The notes: generated by a model not told the origin, from the sequence alone. Shown: positions 1 to 9,240, numbered from the stretch's first letter. The stretch is 64,000 bases of DNA from Hydrogeniiclostridium mannosilyticum (GCF_003268275.1 NZ_QLYR01000006.1:1-64000), one strand, 5' to 3'. A program made the numbers and translations.

Positions 1-306
1 GCCGTCCGCGCGGCCTGTGCGCCGCATTTTTCCCTGTCCTGCAAGTTTATCTCATGGAATATGCATAAAAAAGGCGCTGCCAGCAGCCCCCAAAGCGCTA
101 AAATGACAATTTTTTATGGCGCATTCCAGCGCTGCGGCGTGAATATATCCATACAAGAAAAAATTTTTTATTCCCGCAACGCCTATCCGGACGCCCGCCG
201 CCGGGTTTTGAACAGCCGCCTCCGCCGCCAAGCATTCAAAATACGGTTTTTTCATAAAGCCCGGCTCAACCGTTGTGTTCCTTTGCCCGCTAAGCCTTTA
301 TGAAAA
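1..306. other. Left-edge stretch without a convincing gene
   Basis: I see no supported gene here. Short open frames exist on both strands (61-303 plus, 52-255 minus), but neither has a ribosome-binding site or a recognisable motif. Confidence 0.5.
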
Positions 307-351
307 TGTAAAGCCCGGGCAGCACATCAAACGCGCTGCCCGGGCTTTACA
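307..351 (-). terminator. Terminator-like 17-bp hairpin after the 0.4-1.2 kb lipoprotein gene
   Basis: The arms at 307-323 and 335-351 are perfectly complementary (TGTAAAGCCCGGGCAGC), with an 11-nt loop. On the minus strand the stem is followed by TTTAC then ATTTTC, a loose T-run. This fits termination of the lipoprotein gene that ends at 431. Confidence 0.65.
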
Positions 352-430
352 TCAATGATTCTATTTTCAGCGGTATCTTCTTTCAAGGATTTATTTGCCG
401 GGCGCTGCCCTTTAGCTTCCCGGACAGGCC

Positions 431-1249
431 TTACTTCTTTTCAAATATCAGCGTTACGCCGCCATCCTCCGCAATGAGCGTGCTGCCGGAGAGCTCAAAG
501 GTTTCGGCTTCACCATTGGCTAACAGAATAAACGAATTGCCCTCCTGGCTCCATTCGCCCTCTGTGGAATTGGTTTCCTTCCCGTCCGCCATTGCAACGG
601 CGGTGAATGTTCCGTCCGCCCGAATCTCAAGGCGCATGTCCGCGCCGAGCGCCTCAATCGTCTCTTCTCTGGTAAGGGAGGCTCCGTCCTCTTTTCCGGC
701 CGTGATTTCCCATGTGCCGGCTATGCTGTCAGAGCCCGAGGCCTTGTCTCCATCCGTAGAAGCCGTTCCGCTCTTCTCAGGCGCGTCGCCCGTGCGCGCA
801 AAGGTCATGACCACGCCGTCTTCCTTAGAGTCCATCACCAGCTTATCCCCGGAAAGCTTCGCCTCTACGCTGTAGCCCTCCGAGTCTATCTGCACGCCGC
901 CGTCCTTTTTGCTCCAGGCGCCCGTGCGGCTTACGTTATCGTTCTTCAGCGTCAGGCTGCCGTCCGGGTACAGCGTAAGCGTGGACCGGCCGCCAAGCTG
1001 ATCAAGCGCATCGCCGGAAATCTCCTCGCCGTCCTGCGTCACCTTTTCCGTCTGCCATACGCCGTCGTACGAAACCGCCTCCGGCGCGGGGGTGCTATCC
1101 TCCTGCGCAACGGCGCCGCCTTCCGCCTGCGAGGCCTGCGGGGCCTCTGAAGCCTCTGAGGCCGCCGGTGCGGAGGCGCATGCCGCAAGCCCCAAAAGCA
1201 GTCCGGCCGCCAGCAGGGCCGCCAGCAATCTGTTCTTCTTCATTTTCAT
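431..1249 (-). CDS. Lipoprotein with two lipocalin-like domains
   Basis: This 272-residue secreted lipoprotein has the signal peptide MKMKKNRLLAALLAAGLLLG and a lipobox LAAC, so Cys24 should carry the lipid anchor. A low-complexity Ala/Ser/Glu linker follows, then two similar halves. One begins near YDGVWQTEKV and the other near IAGTWEITAG. Each has the G-x-W opening, a 'TLYPDGSLTL' or 'EIRADGTFTA' strand and a closing strand, the pattern of lipocalin-like or copper-resistance-like beta barrels found in many clostridial lipoproteins. The function is unknown; a structural or ligand-sensing role at the membrane is an inference. It is a single gene with a hairpin behind it. The start at 1249 has only a loose GGAA upstream, and ATG at 1243 is an alternative. 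Confidence 0.8.
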   Translation of the reverse strand: MKMKKNRLLAALLAAGLLLGLAACASAPAASEASEAPQASQAEGGAVAQEDSTPAPEAVSYDGVWQTEKVTQDGEEISGDALDQLGGRSTLTLYPDGSLTLKNDNVSRTGAWSKKDGGVQIDSEGYSVEAKLSGDKLVMDSKEDGVVMTFARTGDAPEKSGTASTDGDKASGSDSIAGTWEITAGKEDGASLTREETIEALGADMRLEIRADGTFTAVAMADGKETNSTEGEWSQEGNSFILLANGEAETFELSGSTLIAEDGGVTLIFEKK

Positions 1250-1484
1250 TTGTGTTCCATTCCTTCCTCATGCAAACTTTAACCTCAGAGGCGCGATCAC
1301 CTCCGAGGTCCTATTAAAGCGGCGCTCGACTAACAGGAGGGAACAACCGTCCGCCTCAGAGAGAAAACATAAACCCGCAAGCAGGCCGTTTATTGACCCC
1401 GCCAAGCTCCTTTATGTTAAAATATCAGATTTCCCGCAGAATTGCAAGTGACTTTCTCTCTAAAAATATTATCCGGGCGCAAAA

Positions 1485-1523
1485 CGTCCCCTGCCGAAGG
1501 ATCATTTCCTTTCAGCAGGGGAC
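1485..1523 (-). terminator. Terminator of the gal operon
   Basis: The arms GTCCCCTGC (1486-1494) and GCAGGGGAC (1515-1523) enclose a second small stem (GAAGGA with TCCTTTC). On the minus strand the stem is followed by GTTTTGC. It lies 15 bases past the galE stop. Confidence 0.7.
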
Positions 1524-1537
1524 AGCTTACCCTGCGG

Positions 1538-2545
1538 CTATTGGCGGGCGCCGTTCCGCGCGGCAAAATTCCATGAATCCCGGCACATCTCCTCCAGGGT
1601 TTTGACGGCCTCCCAGTGCAGAAGCTCCCTGGCCTTGGAAACGTCGGCATAGCAGGCCGCGATATCGCCCTCCCGGCGCGGCGCCATCTTATGATTGACC
1701 GTCCGGCCCGTTGCCCGCTCAAAGGCCTGAACCACCTCCAGGACGGAGTACCCCTTTCCCGTTCCCAGATTGATGGCCTCCGCCCCCTGCATATGCCCTA
1801 GGTATTCCAGCGCCTTCAGGTGTCCCATAGCCAGGTCGTAAACATGGATATAGTCGCGAATGCAGGTGCCGTCCGGCGTGGGGTAATCGCCGCCATAGAT
1901 GCTCAGGCAGGGCAGCTCGCCCGCCGCCACCTTGACAATGTAGGGCATGAGGTTATTGGGGATGCCGTTGGGGTTCTCACCGATCAGGCCGCTCTCATGC
2001 GCGCCGATAGGGTTAAAGTAGCGCAGCAGCACCACGCTCCATTCCTTGCAGGCATAGCAGAGGTCACGCAGCATATCCTCAATCATCAGCTTTGTCGCCC
2101 CGTAGGGGTTGGTGGTCGAACGCGGCATATCCTCCCTGAAGGGCGGCTCATTGTTCATGCCGTAGACCGTGGCGGAAGAGCTGAACACCAGCTTTTTTAC
2201 ATCGTGCTCCTTCATCACCTCAAGCAGGTTCAAGGTGCCAATCAAATTATTACGGTAGTAGTCAAGCGGCTTAGACACGCTTTCACCCACCGCCTTCAAT
2301 CCGGCGAAATGGATGACCGCATCAATCTGATTTTCGGAGAAAACCCTTTTCACCGCGTTATAATCCATCAGGTCCGCTTCATAAACCGGGAACGTCCTCC
2401 CGGTGATCTGCTCGACGCCCCTCAGCGCCGCGGGGGAGGAATTGACATAATTGTCGAGCACGATAACCCGGTCGCCCCGGTTCAGCAGCTCTACGCACGT
2501 ATGGGTGCCGATGTAACCGGCCCCCCCTGTTACCAATACATTCAT
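1538..2545 (-). CDS. galE: UDP-glucose 4-epimerase
   Basis: GalE interconverts UDP-galactose and UDP-glucose with tightly bound NAD+ in the cytoplasm, the last step of the Leloir pathway. The 335-residue protein is full length for the family. It opens with the Rossmann motif TGGAGYIGTH, has the catalytic Ser region FSSSATVYG, and has the active-site pair Tyr-x3-Lys in YGATKLM. It is the last gene of a minus-strand run galK-galT-galE, 52 bases after galT, with an AAAGGAG site nine bases before its ATG. The terminator at 1485-1523 closes the operon. Confidence 0.97.
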   Translation of the reverse strand: MNVLVTGGAGYIGTHTCVELLNRGDRVIVLDNYVNSSPAALRGVEQITGRTFPVYEADLMDYNAVKRVFSENQIDAVIHFAGLKAVGESVSKPLDYYRNNLIGTLNLLEVMKEHDVKKLVFSSSATVYGMNNEPPFREDMPRSTTNPYGATKLMIEDMLRDLCYACKEWSVVLLRYFNPIGAHESGLIGENPNGIPNNLMPYIVKVAAGELPCLSIYGGDYPTPDGTCIRDYIHVYDLAMGHLKALEYLGHMQGAEAINLGTGKGYSVLEVVQAFERATGRTVNHKMAPRREGDIAACYADVSKARELLHWEAVKTLEEMCRDSWNFAARNGARQ

Positions 2546-2597
2546 GAATGCGATCTCCTTTCAAGGCCATATAAATCTCGGGCTGTTTGCGTACAGC

Positions 2598-3584
2598 TCA
2601 AGACCGCCGGATCTCCTTTTCCGCCGCCCGGTAGCGCTCATAGGCGGCGCGCAGCTCGGCGGCTGTTTCCTCGGGGCAGGTGGGGTTGCAGCAGGCCCAC
2701 GCGCCCGTTTCGCTGGAGGCGTTGAATTTCTGTTTATCCGCACTGCGCATCGGCGGGTAAAATTCGATGTGGAAATGATAATCCCTTGAATAGTCGCCGC
2801 TGTTTACCGGGGCGTTGTGCATGCACATCATATAGGGGAAACGGTAGCCGAACAGGCTGTCGAGCATGCCCACGGTATCGCGGAGGGTGGTGCCGAGCGC
2901 CCGGCGCTCTGCGGGCGTAAGGCCGGTCAGCACCGGGACATGGCGGTTGGCCATGATCTGCACCCCGTAGGGATATTCCGTATAAAAGGGCAGAAAAACG
3001 GTAAAGTATTCATTTTGAAAAACCAGCCGCTTCTGCTCCTGGATTTCATTTTTCAGCTGGCCGCAAAACAGGCAGCTGCCCTGCTCCTCATAGTACTCCC
3101 GGGCGGCGGCAGTCTCCAGCTCCAGCTTTTTCGGCACATAGGAGTAGGCGTAAATCTGCCCGTGCGGGTGCGGCATGGTTACCCCAACCACGTCGCCCCG
3201 GTTTTCAAACGGAAACACATATTTTACCTTTTCATCCGCGCTCAGCGCTTCAAACCGCTCGCACCACAGGTTCACCAGCTTTTCCAGGTGCCCGTCGGAA
3301 AGCTCCTGCAGCGTGGCGGTATGGCCTGGGGAGTAAAGGATGACCTCACACTTGCCGTACGAGGGGCGGGTCTTGAAAAAGCCGGTGGCAACGGGGTCCG
3401 GCTCCGGCGGGTTTTGCGTCAGCGCCGGAAAATCATTGTCGTATTTCAGCACCTCATAATCCGGCACCTTTCCAAAGCGGGGACAAAACGGGCAGAAATC
3501 CTTCGGCATCTGCGGCCGGCCCTGACGGTTTCCCGCGATCATGACCCAATCCTTCAAAAAAGGATTCCAACGTAACTCTGACAA
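2598..3584 (-). CDS. galT: UDP-glucose--hexose-1-phosphate uridylyltransferase (class I, HIT fold)
   Basis: GalT transfers UMP from UDP-glucose to galactose-1-phosphate, releasing glucose-1-phosphate. The 328-residue protein carries the nucleophile motif His-Pro-His in MPHPHGQIYAY and zinc-type cysteine pairs CPFCP near the N-terminus and CLFCG in the middle. This is the GalT class shared with E. coli rather than the GalT2 class found in many Firmicutes. The start is TTG at 3584, set by an AGGAGG seven bases upstream. It sits between galK and galE in the same operon, 79 bases after galK. Confidence 0.95.
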   Translation of the reverse strand: MSELRWNPFLKDWVMIAGNRQGRPQMPKDFCPFCPRFGKVPDYEVLKYDNDFPALTQNPPEPDPVATGFFKTRPSYGKCEVILYSPGHTATLQELSDGHLEKLVNLWCERFEALSADEKVKYVFPFENRGDVVGVTMPHPHGQIYAYSYVPKKLELETAAAREYYEEQGSCLFCGQLKNEIQEQKRLVFQNEYFTVFLPFYTEYPYGVQIMANRHVPVLTGLTPAERRALGTTLRDTVGMLDSLFGYRFPYMMCMHNAPVNSGDYSRDYHFHIEFYPPMRSADKQKFNASSETGAWACCNPTCPEETAAELRAAYERYRAAEKEIRRS

Positions 3585-3663
3585 AAAAAGACCTCCTCTT
3601 TATTGTTCCGCTTTCTGCCGCGTATTATGCGGCGCATGATGCGGCGCTCCATGCAGGCAAGCT

Positions 3664-4962
3664 TTACAGCACCCTCACGCCGCCCACCGGGCGCACTGCC
3701 AGGCGGTGGCAGCTGCCGGCGCCGAAAACAGCCTCCATCTTCTGCACAAAGCCGTCCATCTGCGCCAGGGGAACCAGGCTCTGTACGGTGCCGGCAAAGC
3801 CCCCGCCGTGAACGCGCCATGCGCCCCCCTCTCCGGCGCCTGGTTGGCCCAGATAACGCTCACACAGCGCCAATGCCAGGGAAACGCCCTGTTCCTCCAC
3901 ATGCGCGGGCGAATAGACATTCTGCAAATACATGAAGGAGGAACGCCCCGACTCAATCAGCAGGCGCTTGAAGGCCTCCAGGTCGTCCGCCTTCAGAGCC
4001 TCCACCTCGCGCGCAACACGCTCGTTGTCGTCAAAAAAGTGCATGGCACGCAGCACCGCACGGTCGCCGAGTTTGGCGCGCAGGCGCGGCACGGCAGCAT
4101 AAAATCCGGCGGGGTCTACCTCGCGCAGAACCTCCTTGCCCATTGCCGCCGCAACCGCCCGCATCTCCTGCGGAACAGCGGCGTAATCGGGCGTTAAATC
4201 GGAGTGGCTGCCGTGGGTGTCGATAATACAGAGGCCATAGCCATGGGCGGCAAAATCAAACGGCACCTGCTCCACCAGCGGGCGGGCCGGGTCCTTGAAG
4301 TCGATGGTCACCATGGAGCCAACGCTGCTGGCTGTCTGGTCCATTAAGCCGCAGGGCTTTCCAAAATAATGATTTTCCGCGTATTGTCCAATTTTGGCGA
4401 TTTCCACCGCGCTTTCACGGCCCTCCCCGTAAAGCTCATTGACCATCACGCCGACAAGCACCTCAAACGCGGCGGAAGAGGAGAGCCCTGAGCCGGAAAG
4501 CACATCGGACGTGGTGTAGGCGTCAAAGCCGCCGGCCGGGCAGCCCCGCCGGCTGAAAGCGGCGCAAATTCCCCGCACAAGCGCCTGGGAACCGCCGGTT
4601 TCTTCCGGCTGGGGCTCCAGGCGCTCGAGGGCCACCACATCCTCGGCGTGGCCCTCGCTCTGAATGCGCACCACGCCGCCCTCGCTGCGGGCCGCTACGG
4701 CAATGACATCCAGATTGACGCTCGCAGCCAGCACCCGGCCCCGCTGATGGTCGGTATGGTTGCCGCCAACCTCCGTCCGGCCCGGCGCGCTGAACAGCAT
4801 AAGGTCCCGGCCGGCGCCGTAGCGCTCTTCAAATTTTACAATTGCCTGTTCAAAGCGCGCCCGGTAACGCGGCAGGTCCCCGGCGCCGCAAACATACAGC
4901 TTTTTCAGCTTCTCATCCAGCGCGCCGGACTCCAGCAGCTTAAATATGGCTTGACCGTCCAT
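3664..4962 (-). CDS. galK: Galactokinase
   Basis: GalK phosphorylates alpha-D-galactose with ATP at the entry of the Leloir pathway. GHMP-kinase features are clear: the galactokinase signature GRTEVGGNHTDHQRG, the ATP loop LSGSGLSSSAAFEV, and the C-terminal HGGGFAGTVQSLVP motif. I place the start at ATG 4962 (MDGQAIFKLL), which has GGGGGAG six bases upstream; a longer frame to 4992 lacks a site. That gives 432 residues, slightly longer than the E. coli enzyme and typical of clostridial versions with an N-terminal extension. It is the first gene of galK-galT-galE, and a promoter is visible at 5018-5046. Confidence 0.96.
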   Translation of the reverse strand: MDGQAIFKLLESGALDEKLKKLYVCGAGDLPRYRARFEQAIVKFEERYGAGRDLMLFSAPGRTEVGGNHTDHQRGRVLAASVNLDVIAVAARSEGGVVRIQSEGHAEDVVALERLEPQPEETGGSQALVRGICAAFSRRGCPAGGFDAYTTSDVLSGSGLSSSAAFEVLVGVMVNELYGEGRESAVEIAKIGQYAENHYFGKPCGLMDQTASSVGSMVTIDFKDPARPLVEQVPFDFAAHGYGLCIIDTHGSHSDLTPDYAAVPQEMRAVAAAMGKEVLREVDPAGFYAAVPRLRAKLGDRAVLRAMHFFDDNERVAREVEALKADDLEAFKRLLIESGRSSFMYLQNVYSPAHVEEQGVSLALALCERYLGQPGAGEGGAWRVHGGGFAGTVQSLVPLAQMDGFVQKMEAVFGAGSCHRLAVRPVGGVRVL

Positions 4963-5017
4963 CTTCGTCTCCCCCTGTTTATACAAACGCATAAAATATT
5001 TTCATTTTCTTATTTCT

Positions 5018-5046
5018 ATCATAGCAGGAGCGGCTCGCCCCCGCAA
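5018..5046 (-). promoter_or_regulatory. Promoter of galKTE
   Basis: Reading the minus strand, the -35 box is TTGCGG (5041-5046) and the -10 box is TATGAT (5018-5023), 17 bases apart. The box lies about 55 bases before the galK start. No clear operator dyad was noticed around it. Confidence 0.65.
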
Positions 5047-5089
5047 TTCTTTTCTGTTTCGTATTTATGGATTATTGTTGCAATTTCAA

Positions 5090-6691
5090 TTATGACTGGG
5101 CGGTGGTCACCACCACGATGTCGTTCCTGCGGATTTTGACCGAACCGGATGGGATGACCACCCGGCCCCGGCGCTTTATCAGGACCACAATCTGGTTTGC
5201 GGGCGCTATCTCCGACAGTGTCCTGCCGCGCCAGGCGTGGCTGTCGTCCACGGTAAACTCCGTCAGCTCCACCGCATCCTCGTCCTCATAGCTAAGCGCG
5301 CTCACCACCAAAACGTCCCCCGCCATAATCTCCGTGCTGCCGCGCGGCACGAGCTTTTCCTTTCCCCGCAGGATCACGGCGATCCGCGTCTCCGGCGGCA
5401 GCTGAATATTTCTAATTTTTTTGCCGACCCACAGATGGCCCTCCCGCATAGTCAGGCGGATAAACTGAAGCTGCGATTCCTCTGTGTAATCGTTGAAGGT
5501 GCGCAAAACATTGCCGCGGTTGTCTATCATATTCAGCTTTTTGGAAACCCACGGCAGCAGCGACCCCTGAATCCCAATGGAGAACAGCACCACGCAGAAG
5601 GTAATATGAAAAACGTCGTTGCGGGTTTCAGCAGAGCTGACCATTGCCATAATGGCAAAGACAATAGAGGTGGCCCCGCGCAGGCCCGCCCAAGAAACCA
5701 CCAGCTGCTGCCGCATCCTTGCGCGCATGGGCGCAAGGATGCCCATGATTGCCGCCGGGCGCGCCACCAGGGTCAGAAAGATCGCGATGGCAATGGAGGG
5801 CAGCAGGATATGCGGGATCTGCGACGGAAAAGCCAGCAGCCCCAGCAAAAAGAAGATCATAATCTGCATAAGCCCGGTGATGCCGTCAAAAAAGTGCACC
5901 AGCGAGGCCTTGCCGGGAATTTCCTTATTGCCCAGGATGATGCCCACCAGGTAGGCGCTGAAATAGCCGTTTCCACCCAGCAGCGCCGGCAGCGCGTAAG
6001 ACAGCAGCGCCACCGCCACTACAAAAATGGCGTCGAAGCCCGTTGTTCCAAAGTGAACATGCTTCAACGCCCAAAGCGCCCCCGCGGCAATCATCAGCCC
6101 GAAGAGCACGCCAAAGAAAACCTGTGCAAACACCATGTAAATAATCTCGCCCGCGCCGGAGCTCTGTCCATCCATAATGGACAGGATAATGACCGTCAGC
6201 ATATAGGCCCAGGGGTCGTTGCTCCCGCTCTCCAGCTCCAGCATGGAGGCCGTGCCGTATTTCAGGTTGAGCTTCTTGGAGCGCAGGATATAAAACACCG
6301 AGGCCGCATCCGTAGACCCCAGCACCGAGCCGATAAGCAGGCTCTCCAGCCAATCGAAGCGAAGCGCAAAGCGGCAGAACAGCCCGGTGAACAGCGCCGT
6401 AAGCAGCACACCGACGGAGGAGAGCAGCAGCGACTGAGCCGCAACCCTTTTGGCCTCATGCCACTTGGTGCCGAAGCCGCCGTAAAAGATAATAAAGATC
6501 AGTGCGACGGAGCAAACCTGCTCCGCAAATTTAAAATCCTCAAACGGAATTTTAAAAATACCGTCCGAGCCGAACACCATGCCCAGTAATATGAAGGCCA
6601 GCAGCATGGGGATGCCGAGCTTACTGGTAATTTTGTTGCACAAAATGCAGACAATGATCACCAGCGCAACAATCAGCAGTGCCGTCGTCAA
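5090..6691 (-). CDS. K+/H+ (or Na+/H+) antiporter of the CPA1 family, NhaP2/CvrA type
   Basis: This 533-residue membrane protein has about twelve hydrophobic segments over residues 1-390. It has the conserved transport core ELESGSNDPWAYML, whose Asp is part of the cation/proton site in this family. The C-terminal part (about 395-533) is hydrophilic and resembles a TrkA_C (RCK_C) regulatory domain, with strands such as RIAVILRGKEKLVPRG and a second half VVLIKRRGRVVIPSGS. NhaP2/CvrA proteins use such domains to sense nucleotides or ions and to regulate K+ and pH. The start is TTG at 6691 with a GGTGG-type site. It may be cotranscribed with dusB, 91 bases upstream. Confidence 0.88.
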   Translation of the reverse strand: MTTALLIVALVIIVCILCNKITSKLGIPMLLAFILLGMVFGSDGIFKIPFEDFKFAEQVCSVALIFIIFYGGFGTKWHEAKRVAAQSLLLSSVGVLLTALFTGLFCRFALRFDWLESLLIGSVLGSTDAASVFYILRSKKLNLKYGTASMLELESGSNDPWAYMLTVIILSIMDGQSSGAGEIIYMVFAQVFFGVLFGLMIAAGALWALKHVHFGTTGFDAIFVVAVALLSYALPALLGGNGYFSAYLVGIILGNKEIPGKASLVHFFDGITGLMQIMIFFLLGLLAFPSQIPHILLPSIAIAIFLTLVARPAAIMGILAPMRARMRQQLVVSWAGLRGATSIVFAIMAMVSSAETRNDVFHITFCVVLFSIGIQGSLLPWVSKKLNMIDNRGNVLRTFNDYTEESQLQFIRLTMREGHLWVGKKIRNIQLPPETRIAVILRGKEKLVPRGSTEIMAGDVLVVSALSYEDEDAVELTEFTVDDSHAWRGRTLSEIAPANQIVVLIKRRGRVVIPSGSVKIRRNDIVVVTTAQS

Positions 6692-6782
6692 TCAAACCAC
6701 CCTCTTTTCCAATTCATGAGCTCCGGACCCCTTGCAAAGGGCCGTACAGTTTCCATTCGTTCCTGTTCATCCTTATCGGGCA

Positions 6783-7769
6783 TTAGCCCTCCACTGTAAA
6801 ATTCTCCGCGTTCGCCGCGGCAATTTCGCGCACCAGTCCCATAAGCTGATCCATGCTTGAAAGCGTCCCGGCCTGTCTGCGAAAGGCCGCCGCGCCGTGC
6901 AGCCCCTTCAGGTACCAGCCCACATGCTTGCGGGCCTCGTTCATGGCGCAGTATTCGCCCTTGTAGGCACACATGCGCTCCACATGGCGTACCAAAACAG
7001 TCAGCCGCTCAGACAGCCCCGGCGGCGGGATGTGCCGGCCGTGCTCCAAATATGCGTTGACCTGCTGAAAAACCCACGGGTTCCCCAGCGCGCCGCGGCC
7101 AATCATCACCGCGTCGCAGCCCGTTTCCTCCAGCATGCGGGCCGCCGATTCCGCGTCCGCCACATCGCCGTTGCCGATGACCGGGATGCCGACGGCCTCG
7201 CGCACCGCGCGGATGATGGACCAATCCGCCGGGGGAGCGTACTGGTCCGCCCGGGTGCGGCCGTGTACGGTGATTGCGTCCGCGCCCGCCCGCTCACAGC
7301 GCTTCGCCACCTGCACCGCATTGACGCTGGCGCCGTCCCAGCCCTTGCGGATTTTGACCGTCACCGGCACGGGCACCGCCGCCTTTACCGCGGCGACAAT
7401 CTCCCCGCAGAGCTCCGGCGTTTTCATCAGGGCGCTGCCGCTGCCGCCGCCGGTTATCTTTGGGGCCGGGCAGCCCATGTTGATATCAATCAGCTCCGGC
7501 CCATAGGCCAGCGCCTTCCGGGCCGCCTGGGCCATGGCCTCCGGCTCACAGCCGAACAGCTGGATGGCCGCGGGATGCTCCTCCTCGCTCAGCAGCATCA
7601 GCTGCCCGGTCTTTTTGTCATTATACTGCAGTCCCTTCGAGCTCACCATCTCACTGATGACAAAGGCGGCGCCGAACCGCACGCAGAGCTCGCGGAAGGC
7701 ACGGTCCGTCACACCGGCCATGGGCGCCAGCACGGCGCGCCCGGCAATGGAAAGCCCACCGATATTCAA
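6783..7769 (-). CDS. dusB: tRNA-dihydrouridine synthase
   Basis: An FMN-dependent TIM-barrel enzyme that reduces uridines in the tRNA D-loop. The 328-residue protein has the N-terminal substrate loop VLAPMAGVTDRAFR, the catalytic-cysteine motif DINMGCPAPKI, the phosphate-binding strand VTVKIRKGWD, the HGRTRADQY motif and the FMN motif VIGNGDV. The overall pattern matches DusB. The start is TTG at 7769, preceded by AAAGGAG nine bases upstream. It has a typical Firmicute length and nothing odd. Confidence 0.95.
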   Translation of the reverse strand: MNIGGLSIAGRAVLAPMAGVTDRAFRELCVRFGAAFVISEMVSSKGLQYNDKKTGQLMLLSEEEHPAAIQLFGCEPEAMAQAARKALAYGPELIDINMGCPAPKITGGGSGSALMKTPELCGEIVAAVKAAVPVPVTVKIRKGWDGASVNAVQVAKRCERAGADAITVHGRTRADQYAPPADWSIIRAVREAVGIPVIGNGDVADAESAARMLEETGCDAVMIGRGALGNPWVFQQVNAYLEHGRHIPPPGLSERLTVLVRHVERMCAYKGEYCAMNEARKHVGWYLKGLHGAAAFRRQAGTLSSMDQLMGLVREIAAANAENFTVEG

Positions 7770-7870
7770 CCCGCATTTCTCCTTTTCTTTCGGCCCGTGC
7801 CCGCGGTACGCGGCTGCGCACAGGCACGGATCCTCTTGTCAGCACGGCGGCAAAAGCCCCGATGATAAAG

Positions 7871-7913
7871 AAAAGATGTTATCTCGACCATAGACAGGGA
7901 GATAGCATCTTTT
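7871..7913 (-). terminator. Hairpin terminator between the 83-residue protein and dusB
   Basis: The arms AAAAGATGTTATCTC (7871-7885) and GAGATAGCATCTTTT (7899-7913) pair with one wobble and have A/T runs on both outer sides. It could therefore terminate in either direction. It ends the minus-strand gene at 7955. Confidence 0.75.
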
Positions 7914-7954
7914 CACGTTTCCGCCTATTTTTGTCTTTTGAAAGCGCAGCGGCT

Positions 7955-8206
7955 TTATTTTTTACCAAAAAGATTAAAACGGAACAATTTGCTTTCATCC
8001 TCCGGGTCATCACATTCTACGAAGGCCTCGGCAATCTTGCCGCCCTCAATCAGCTGGGTCAAGCCGACCAGCTGGCAAAGCTTGCTTCTCAGGTTGAGGC
8101 GGTCGCCCTCGCGTGTTACCAGGTATACGTTCCCTTTGCAGGAATCCAGCTCCTTCAAAAACTCAGGTACATTAACGTCATGCAGCTCTATCGTCTTTGA
8201 TGCCAT
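7955..8206 (-). CDS. Small conserved-looking protein of unknown function
   Basis: An 83-residue protein (MASKTIELHDVNVPEFLKEL at the N-terminus) preceded by GGAGG ten bases before the ATG and followed by a terminator, so it is very likely expressed. It has no signal peptide or membrane segment. The alternating hydrophobic pattern (GNVYLVTREGDRLNLRSKL, then an acidic stretch FVECDDPEDES) suggests a small alpha/beta domain. An HPr-like fold has been described for short clostridial proteins of this look, but I cannot confirm it. Confidence 0.75.
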   Translation of the reverse strand: MASKTIELHDVNVPEFLKELDSCKGNVYLVTREGDRLNLRSKLCQLVGLTQLIEGGKIAEAFVECDDPEDESKLFRFNLFGKK

Positions 8207-8360
8207 AAAAAATCAGCCTCCTTCTTCAATTGCGCCCCGCCGGGCCCGTCACTCCTCCGGTGGGCCGGGGTTCGGCGCCTTTACAGTTTTATTATAAAGG
8301 GGTTTTGCGGCAATGTCAATAAATCCCATGCTGTGAGAATTGCCAAAAATGATGCACGCC

Positions 8361-8399
8361 GGCTGTATTGCCCGGCTGTATTGCCCGGCTGCATTGCCC
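8361..8399. repeat. Three tandem copies of a 13-bp unit
   Basis: GGCTGTATTGCCC occurs at 8361-8373 and 8374-8386, with a third copy differing by one base at 8387-8399. A partial fourth unit runs into the stop of the neighbouring gene at 8405. It is a local tandem duplication, not a CRISPR array. Confidence 0.85.
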
Positions 8400-8404
8400 G
8401 GCGG

Positions 8405-9172
8405 TCAGGCGCTTCCCCCGGCAATGCGCGCCAGCATATAAGCGGCAAAGCCGTGCAGGCACCCGGCATCGGCCGCAAAACCGCCGCCGCCCGCATAGCA
8501 CGCCCGGGCCTGCTCCACCAGGGGCCGGAACCGCCCCGGCAGGTTTTTGAGCCCCCACCCGGCGCCCGCCTCCTTGGAAAGCACCAGGCCGTCCCGGGTA
8601 TATGCAAGCACCCGGCACAGGTTCAGCACCGCATAGACGGGGGCCGTCTCTATTGCCCCGGCAGCCTCCAGGACATCGCGCCGGATGCTGTCGAGATACT
8701 GCTCCCCCGGCACCTCGCCGAACACCGCGGCCTTATCTGTGCCGCACAGTGTGACCCCCACCGCGCGAATGACGGTAAAATGGGCCGCGAGATCCCGGTC
8801 CGTCCCGTGCATCTCCCGGCAGTAGGATGCCGGGTCCATTTGGTATTTTTCCCGGTGCGCGGCGGAATAATGCAGTTCAAACGGCGTTGGGTAATGAAAA
8901 GGGCGGCAATATTTCCGCAAGACCACGCTCATCTCCACGCCCTTGGGCGGACAATCCGCCTCCAGCCCCAGCAGGCGCGCAAGCAGCCCTTCCTTTTCCG
9001 CCTGGCCCGGCTCTTCCTCTGTGACCACAATCAGGTCTATATCGCTTTTATCCCAGTTAAAGCAGCCGAAGGCAATCGAGCCATGGACATAGATGCCGGT
9101 GAGCTTCCTGCCCAGGGCCGCCCTGCATGCCGCCGCGATTTTGTTCAATACCGGCCACGGTGCTGCCTGCAT
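8405..9172 (-). CDS. Aminoglycoside-adenylyltransferase-like nucleotidyltransferase (DUF4111 type)
   Basis: A 255-residue protein of the AadA/ANT(3'') superfamily. The N-terminal nucleotidyltransferase core is intact: the Gly-Ser helix start in YVHGSIAFGCFNWDKSDIDL, where the two Asp residues of D-x-D bind metal. The C-terminal half (about 130-255) is the helical DUF4111-like domain with LAYTRDGLVLSKEAGAGWGL. Family members adenylylate streptomycin/spectinomycin or unknown small molecules, and resistance is not proven here. GGGAGG precedes the ATG. The stop abuts a 13-bp tandem repeat. Confidence 0.85.
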   Translation of the reverse strand: MQAAPWPVLNKIAAACRAALGRKLTGIYVHGSIAFGCFNWDKSDIDLIVVTEEEPGQAEKEGLLARLLGLEADCPPKGVEMSVVLRKYCRPFHYPTPFELHYSAAHREKYQMDPASYCREMHGTDRDLAAHFTVIRAVGVTLCGTDKAAVFGEVPGEQYLDSIRRDVLEAAGAIETAPVYAVLNLCRVLAYTRDGLVLSKEAGAGWGLKNLPGRFRPLVEQARACYAGGGGFAADAGCLHGFAAYMLARIAGGSA

Positions 9173-9240
9173 ATTTTTTCCTCCCTCAAGCTCCGCCTGC
9201 TGCGTCCTTAATTTTTCGGGGTCATTTACCGTCCATCATT

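Noticed and set aside
5237-6589. Long plus-strand open frame opposite the antiporter gene
   Set aside because: It is antisense to a well-supported gene, shows low-complexity Arg/Gln-rich sequence and has no ribosome-binding site.
8361-8399. Possible CRISPR array
   Set aside because: The units are 13 bases long and directly joined, with no spacers.
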